Of a DNA stretch of 64,000 bases, positions 59,846-64,000 are shown piece by piece. How positions within the stretch are numbered: position 1 is the first letter of the stretch; every line of letters starts with the position of its first letter. Location: the NCBI GenBank assembly GCA_030159235.1, contig BSBG01000010.1, positions 61,661-125,660 on the forward strand, given 5' to 3'. The notes below the pieces were generated by a model. The model was not told where the DNA came from. It ran no database searches and was given only the letters and a program-made list of their open reading frames with translations. Source of the DNA: Bacillus safensis (GTDB taxonomy: Bacteria > Bacillota > Bacilli > Bacillales > Bacillaceae). The position numbers and the translations under genes were made by a program.

Positions 59846-59851
59846 ACTCTA

Positions 59852-61147
59852 TTATGAATGTTTCAACTGTGCAAACGCATGATCTACTGCTTCCAGCGTT
59901 TCAGAAATATCATTTTCAGTATGTGCGATCGTTAAGAACCAAGCTTCATATTTAGAAGGAGCGAGGTTAATGCCTTGCGTGAGCATCAATTTGAAGAAGC
60001 GGGCAAACATTTCGCCATCCGTATTTTCAGCCTGCTCGTAGTTCACAATCGTTTCTTTTGTGAAATAAATTGTGAGAGCCCCTTTTAGGCGATTCACTGT
60101 AATATCTACTTGATGCTTTTTGGCATGCGCTAAAATGCCTTCTTCTAACATAGCGCCAAGCTGATCAAGACGCTCGTAAACACCATCTTCTTTTAATAAT
60201 TCCAAACAGGCAATGCCAGAAAGAATGGATGCAGGATTTCCTGCCATCGTGCCCGCTTGATAGGCTGGTCCAAGTGGAGCAACTTGCTCCATAATTTCTT
60301 TTTTACCGCCGTATGCGCCGATAGGAAGTCCGCCGCCAATAATTTTTCCTAATGCAGTGAGGTCAGGTTTTACTTGAAGCAAATCCTGTGCACCGCCATA
60401 CATAAAGCGGAAAGCGGTAATGACTTCATCATAAATCACAAGTGCGCCTTTTTCATGTGTGAGGTCATTGACCTGCTGCAGGAAACCGTCCTTAGGTTCC
60501 ACGATGCCGAAGTTCCCGACAATTGGCTCAACAAGGACAGCAGCTACTTCATCGCCCCATCGATCTAATGCTTCTTTATAGCTGTCAATATCATTAAATG
60601 GAACGGTAATGACTTCATCGGCGATACTCTTTGGCACGCCCGCTGAATCAGGTGTTCCTAAAGTGGAAGGACCAGAGCCTGCTGCCACAAGCACAAGATC
60701 AGAGTGGCCATGGTAGCACCCAGCAAACTTAATGATCTTTGTTCTGCCTGTATATGCGCGAGCCACTCGAATCGTTGTCATTACCGCTTCTGTACCTGAA
60801 TTAACAAAACGAACTTTGTCCAAAGCAGGCATGGCTTCCTTTAGCATTTTAGCAAAAGTGACTTCATGCTTCGTTGGCGTACCGTAAAGGACACCTGCCT
60901 CAGCCGCTTTTGTGATGGCTTTTGTAATATGAGGGTGGGCATGTCCTGTAATAATTGGCCCGTATGCTGCCAGATAATCGATATAACGGTTTCCGTCAAC
61001 ATCCCAAAAATAAGCGCCTTCTCCTCTTTCCATCGCAACGGGTGCACCGCCGCCTACTGCCTTATATGAACGAGACGGGCTGTTGACACCTCCAACAATA
61101 TGCTCCAGCGCCTCTTGATGCAATTTTTCTGATTCTGTGAATTTCAT
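59852..61147 (-). CDS. gsaB: glutamate-1-semialdehyde 2,1-aminomutase (HemL2/GsaB)
   Basis: PLP enzyme that makes 5-aminolevulinate for heme. 431 residues. Class III aminotransferase motifs: [16 protein letters not shown] (~115-130), [16 protein letters not shown], and the PLP lysine in [12 protein letters not shown] (~268). Two copies (hemL in the hem operon and gsaB here) are normal in Bacillus; position beside bcp and perR identifies GsaB. AGGAGG precedes the ATG. Confidence 0.93.
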   Translation of the reverse strand: MKFTESEKLHQEALEHIVGGVNSPSRSYKAVGGGAPVAMERGEGAYFWDVDGNRYIDYLAAYGPIITGHAHPHITKAITKAAEAGVLYGTPTKHEVTFAKMLKEAMPALDKVRFVNSGTEAVMTTIRVARAYTGRTKIIKFAGCYHGHSDLVLVAAGSGPSTLGTPDSAGVPKSIADEVITVPFNDIDSYKEALDRWGDEVAAVLVEPIVGNFGIVEPKDGFLQQVNDLTHEKGALVIYDEVITAFRFMYGGAQDLLQVKPDLTALGKIIGGGLPIGAYGGKKEIMEQVAPLGPAYQAGTMAGNPASILSGIACLELLKEDGVYERLDQLGAMLEEGILAHAKKHQVDITVNRLKGALTIYFTKETIVNYEQAENTDGEMFARFFKLMLTQGINLAPSKYEAWFLTIAHTENDISETLEAVDHAFAQLKHS

Positions 61148-61276
61148 AAATAGCCTCCTATCTCAACGTATCACGTCGTCTATCATTATTTTAACATGCC
61201 GATGCAAGCGTCCTTAGTTGAATATCCTCTCAAAATTAGATAGGCTAATGAAAAAATAGGTTGGAGGGATTGTATC

Positions 61277-61744
61277 ATGACAATCGAAGTAGGGCAGCAA
61301 GTACCTGACATTGAATTAACCGGTGACAATGGAGAGAAAGTAAAGCTTTCTGATTTTAAAGGAAAACATATAGTCCTTTATTTTTATCCAAAAGATATGA
61401 CACCAGGCTGTACAACTGAGGCGTGCGATTTCCGTGATCGTCATCAAAGCTTTGCAGAATTAGACGCCGTCATTATTGGCGTGAGCCCAGACGGACAGGA
61501 CAAGCACCAAAAGTTTAAAGAAAAACATAATTTGCCGTTCCTGCTCCTTGTAGATGATGAACAGAAATTGTCTGAAGCCTTTGGGGTATGGAAGCTGAAA
61601 AAGAACTTTGGCAAAGAATATATGGGGATCGAGCGTTCAACGTTTCTTATTAATAAAGAAGGCACGCTTGTGAAAGAATGGCGAAAAGTAAAAGTGAAAG
61701 ACCACGTAGAGGAAGCGCTTGAGGAATTGAAAGCTCACGCTTAA
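61277..61744 (+). CDS. bcp: thiol peroxidase Bcp (YgaF)
   Basis: 155 residues, peroxiredoxin Q type. Peroxidatic Cys in MTPGCTTEACDFRD (~45) with the resolving Cys five residues later, as in atypical two-Cys Bcp. Reduces hydrogen and alkyl peroxides using thioredoxin. TTGGAGGG precedes the ATG. It lies just before perR, the peroxide sensor, in the conserved order, but ends in its own terminator. Confidence 0.93.
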   Translation: MTIEVGQQVPDIELTGDNGEKVKLSDFKGKHIVLYFYPKDMTPGCTTEACDFRDRHQSFAELDAVIIGVSPDGQDKHQKFKEKHNLPFLLLVDDEQKLSEAFGVWKLKKNFGKEYMGIERSTFLINKEGTLVKEWRKVKVKDHVEEALEELKAHA

Positions 61745-61759
61745 TATCCTCACAGGATG

Positions 61760-61787
61760 AGAGCGGCAGACATGCCGGTCTTTTTTT
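61760..61787 (+). terminator. Rho-independent terminator after bcp
   Basis: AGA-(G)-CGGCA / TGCCG-(G)-TCT stem with GACA loop and a T-run. Confidence 0.82.
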
Positions 61788-61820
61788 GTAAAGAAGAATA
61801 GGTAAAAAAGAGGATTGTAA

Positions 61821-61867
61821 TTGACAAAGTTTCGGCTCTGGGGGTACACTATTTATAAAGATTACAA
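61821..61867 (+). promoter_or_regulatory. perR promoter with Per box
   Basis: TTGACA (61821-61826), 18-base spacer, TACACT (61845-61850), then TTATAAAGATTACAA (61853-61867), which matches the Per box TTATAATnATTATAA at 12 of 14 positions. It fits known autorepression of perR. Confidence 0.8.
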
Positions 61868-61902
61868 TATAAGAATATTTTTGAAGAGAGGTGCATGATG
61901 AA

Positions 61903-62340
61903 ATGGCTGCTCACGAACTAAAAGACGCTTTAGATGCTCTAAAAGAAACCGGTGTTCGAATTACTCCGCAGCGCCATGCCATCTTGGAGTTTCTCGTAAA
62001 TTCTATGACTCACCCAACCGCAGACGATATATATAAAGCACTTGAAGGAAAATTCCCAAATATGAGTGTCGCAACGGTTTACAACAATTTACGAGTCTTC
62101 CGGGAATCTGGATTAGTAAAGGAATTAACGTATGGTGATTCCTCAAGCCGATTTGATTTTGCGACATCTGACCATTACCATGCGATTTGCGAAAACTGCG
62201 GAAAAATCGTGGACTTTCACTATCCTGGCCTTGATGAAGTTGAACAGCTTGCATCCCATGTGACGGGCTTTAAAGTCAGTCATCATCGCTTGGAGATCTA
62301 TGGAACTTGTCAAGAATGTGCGAAAAAAGAAAATCATTAA
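61903..62340 (+). CDS. perR: peroxide-responsive repressor PerR
   Basis: 145 residues from the ATG at 61903 (AGAGGTG at 9 bases); nearly identical to what I recall of B. subtilis PerR. Winged helix ([15 protein letters not shown] ... [13 protein letters not shown]), regulatory-metal His/Asp ligands (H37, D85, H91, H93 region [17 protein letters not shown]) and structural zinc pairs CENC and CQEC. It represses peroxide defence genes until metal-catalysed oxidation of His releases it. A Per box overlaps its own promoter. Confidence 0.96.
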   Translation: MAAHELKDALDALKETGVRITPQRHAILEFLVNSMTHPTADDIYKALEGKFPNMSVATVYNNLRVFRESGLVKELTYGDSSSRFDFATSDHYHAICENCGKIVDFHYPGLDEVEQLASHVTGFKVSHHRLEIYGTCQECAKKENH

Positions 62341-62342
62341 AG

Positions 62343-62377
62343 AAAAAGCTGACCGGTTAAATGGTCAGCTTTTTTTA
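62343..62377. terminator. convergent bidirectional terminator
   Basis: AAAAAGCTGACC / GGTCAGCTTTTT stem between perR (+) and ygzB (-). Confidence 0.93.
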
Positions 62378-62722
62378 TGACTTTTTTCGATTGTAGGATT
62401 CATCAAACTCTTTACCTTCTAATGCTGGATCAAGTGTAAGCGGCTCTCTGCAATGCATGCACATGTCCACCCGCCCAAGCACTTTTGTTTCCTTCTCACA
62501 GCCTGGACACACGACACGAACTGCCTTCGTAGAAAGCATACCAATCCAAAAGTAAACGGCTGTACTTAATCCAATCGATAAGACGCCGAGCAGCATAAAG
62601 AAAGTCGACAGCCAGATCGATTCCTTGAAGAACACACCGATATACATGATCAGAAAGCCAACAAAAACCAAACTAAGTGCAAATGTTCTGATTTTATTAA
62701 TCTTACTGGAGTATTTCGCCAT
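62375..62722 (-). CDS. ygzB: YgzB (UPF0295) membrane protein
   Basis: 115 residues. Two transmembrane helices (about 11-31 and 38-60) followed by a small zinc-ribbon-like segment with [20 protein letters not shown] (two CxxC pairs, ~71-90). Conserved UPF0295 family without known role. AAGGGGG precedes the ATG. Conserved place after perR. Confidence 0.92.
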   Translation of the reverse strand: MAKYSSKINKIRTFALSLVFVGFLIMYIGVFFKESIWLSTFFMLLGVLSIGLSTAVYFWIGMLSTKAVRVVCPGCEKETKVLGRVDMCMHCREPLTLDPALEGKEFDESYNRKKS

Positions 62723-62911
62723 CCCTAGTCCCCCTTATCTCCAATATAGCACATTTTACCTTTCCGTTTGAATTAGTTATAGAGTTTTGTGAATAAATTG
62801 CTTATAATGATTCAATGAACTTTTTTCATGTATTGAAGGAATTTTGATTCTATGAGGAGAAATACATAGCATTAGAGAAGAACTTTACACCCGAGTATTG
62901 GAGGAATCACT

Positions 62912-63790
62912 ATGGAAAATCTTCTCCGTCCTATTTATCAAGAGAGAGCAAGCCATCCAGACACATTAGCTGTGATTATAGTAGAAAGAAGGCATAAAGT
63001 ATCTTCTGAGACGGATAACTTTGATACAGCACTTCTAGTCATCGTAAAAGAAGCGGAAGAGCCATTATTTATCAAACACTATGAATCCGATTACCAAACA
63101 GCCTCTTTAAATGTTGTCACAGATGATCAGCTGAAGGAATGGATTACCCTCGGCACTAACCGCCGAATCATTGATTGGATTTTGAATGGGAAAGTTCTGT
63201 TTGATCGAAATGAATATATCTTCAACTTAATTGATGAACTAAGTACATTCCCGTTTTCAAACCGCAAGCTCAAAATCGGTTTAGAATATGGCAAGCTCAT
63301 TCGCAGATATATAGAAGGAAAAGCATTTTTTGAGTCAAATCAATTCCTTGATGCATATAATTCCATTGTGCATGCCCTGCATCATTTGGCACGTATTGAA
63401 GTGATTGATAAAGGTTTCCACCCAGAAGTGACGGTTTGGAATCAAGTGCGTCATATGGAGCCGGAAGTATATAAACTTTATTCAGAACTGATTGAAAGCC
63501 ACGAAAGTCTGCATAAGCGTTTGGAACTCTTATTTTTAGCAAATGATTTTTTGATCCATTCAAAAGCAGAAATCGGTGCCGCTCATTTGCGTCATGTGAT
63601 GGAACAGAAGGATATATGGCTTTTTGGTGAGCTTCTTGCACATCCTGACCTTAAGCATTTCACACCTGACCTTAGCGTCATGATTGATTTCTTTGTGGAA
63701 AAAGGAATCGTTCAAGTCGAGCCGATTGAGACAAAGGGGCAAAAAATCTATCATCGAGGATATTTTGTAAAAAAAGATATTGACGCATGA
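62912..63790 (+). CDS. ygxA: YgxA nucleotidyltransferase-like protein
   Basis: 292 residues. It begins MENLLRPIYQERASHPDTLAVIIVERR and has SETDNFDTALLVIV, a nucleotidyltransferase-like core, then a helical region and a C-terminal winged helix. In B. subtilis ygxA lies directly upstream of rrnD, and the same holds here. The activity has not been shown. GGAGGAA precedes the ATG. Confidence 0.92.
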   Translation: MENLLRPIYQERASHPDTLAVIIVERRHKVSSETDNFDTALLVIVKEAEEPLFIKHYESDYQTASLNVVTDDQLKEWITLGTNRRIIDWILNGKVLFDRNEYIFNLIDELSTFPFSNRKLKIGLEYGKLIRRYIEGKAFFESNQFLDAYNSIVHALHHLARIEVIDKGFHPEVTVWNQVRHMEPEVYKLYSELIESHESLHKRLELLFLANDFLIHSKAEIGAAHLRHVMEQKDIWLFGELLAHPDLKHFTPDLSVMIDFFVEKGIVQVEPIETKGQKIYHRGYFVKKDIDA

Positions 63791-63879
63791 ATATTATGAT
63801 GGTATATTATTAAACGTCGCTAACGAGCAACTGAGTTGCTTCGAAAGAAAAGCTGACAAAAAGAAATTCTAAAAAACAC

Positions 63880-64000
63880 TTGACGCACACGGTGCTCAAA
63901 TGTTATATTAAGAAAGTCGCCTATGAGAGACGACGGACATGATCTTTGAAAACTAAACAAGACAAAACGTACCTGTTAATTCGAGTTTTTATAAAAAAAT
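63880..64000 (+). promoter_or_regulatory. rRNA operon promoter and leader (16S gene begins beyond the window)
   Basis: TTGACG (63880-63885) and TATATT (63904-63909) with 18-base spacing are followed by a leader containing GATCTTTGAAAACTAAACAA (about 63940-63959), the boxA-like sequence found in Bacillus rrn leaders. With ygxA upstream this matches the rrnD position of B. subtilis. The 16S sequence itself is not yet reached at base 64000. Confidence 0.85.

Overview
The window is chromosomal DNA of a low-GC, endospore-forming Bacillus, most likely of the B. pumilus / B. safensis / B. altitudinis group. The evidence is the gene content (SspE, SspK, YfhS, PerR, FabL, MprF, CsbB, SigO/RsoA), AAGGAGG-type ribosome binding sites with many TTG and GTG starts, and long collinearity with the B. 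subtilis yfi-yfh-yga region that ends at an rRNA operon. The right end runs perR, ygzB, ygxA and then an rRNA promoter and leader, so the 16S gene should begin just past base 64000.

Layout. Bases 1-8400 hold a truncated DUF1835/DUF3658 gene, two tandem threonine T-box leaders in front of thrZ, a small membrane protein, a YcdB-like protein, a small protein of unknown family, and a divergent Mga/AtxA-type regulator. Bases 8386-15472 form a surface-adhesin locus: a ~2,050-residue LPKTG-anchored protein with collagen-adhesin-like stalk domains and ten CnaB domains, a class D-like sortase, and a second copy of the small unknown protein. Bases 15.5-18.8 kb hold a TetR-controlled paired SMR exporter, a VanZ-family protein, a DUF6884 protein and a rhamnogalacturonan acetylesterase-like SGNH hydrolase. 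Bases 18.85-24.45 kb are an iron block: a Fur-box flavin reductase (YcgT), a Btr-like AraC regulator with a siderophore-binding domain, a siderophore-binding lipoprotein and an exporter-fold ABC protein. Next come a UPF0060 protein, an ECF sigma/anti-sigma pair, and a yfiT-yfiV-mprF region.

From about 35 kb the window follows the yfh/yga backbone: yfhC (with a predicted Fur-controlled promoter), yfhD, yfhE, yfhF, recX, yfhH, a YpzG-family gene, sspK, yfhJ, csbB, yfhO, then yfhP, mutY, yfhS, fabL, sspE, ygaB, ygaC, ygaD, ygaE, gsaB, bcp, perR, ygzB, ygxA. Two blocks are inserted into it: the SigO-RsoA module with oxalate decarboxylase (yvrL, oxdC, yvrJ, sigO, rsoA) between yfhO and yfhP, and a five-gene oligopeptide ABC operon between ygaD and ygaE.

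The most unusual signal is not a gene. Two copies of a structured non-coding element (after yfhH, and after the oligopeptide operon, in opposite orientation) share long identical blocks. Each copy is flanked on both sides by a ~18-23 bp repeat of a transcription terminator arm, as if the element had inserted into Rho-independent terminators and duplicated the target. Second in interest is the Mga regulator / giant CnaB adhesin / sortase locus bracketed by two paralogous small proteins of unknown function. Everything here comes from reading the sequence; no database search was run, and family names rest on recalled similarity.
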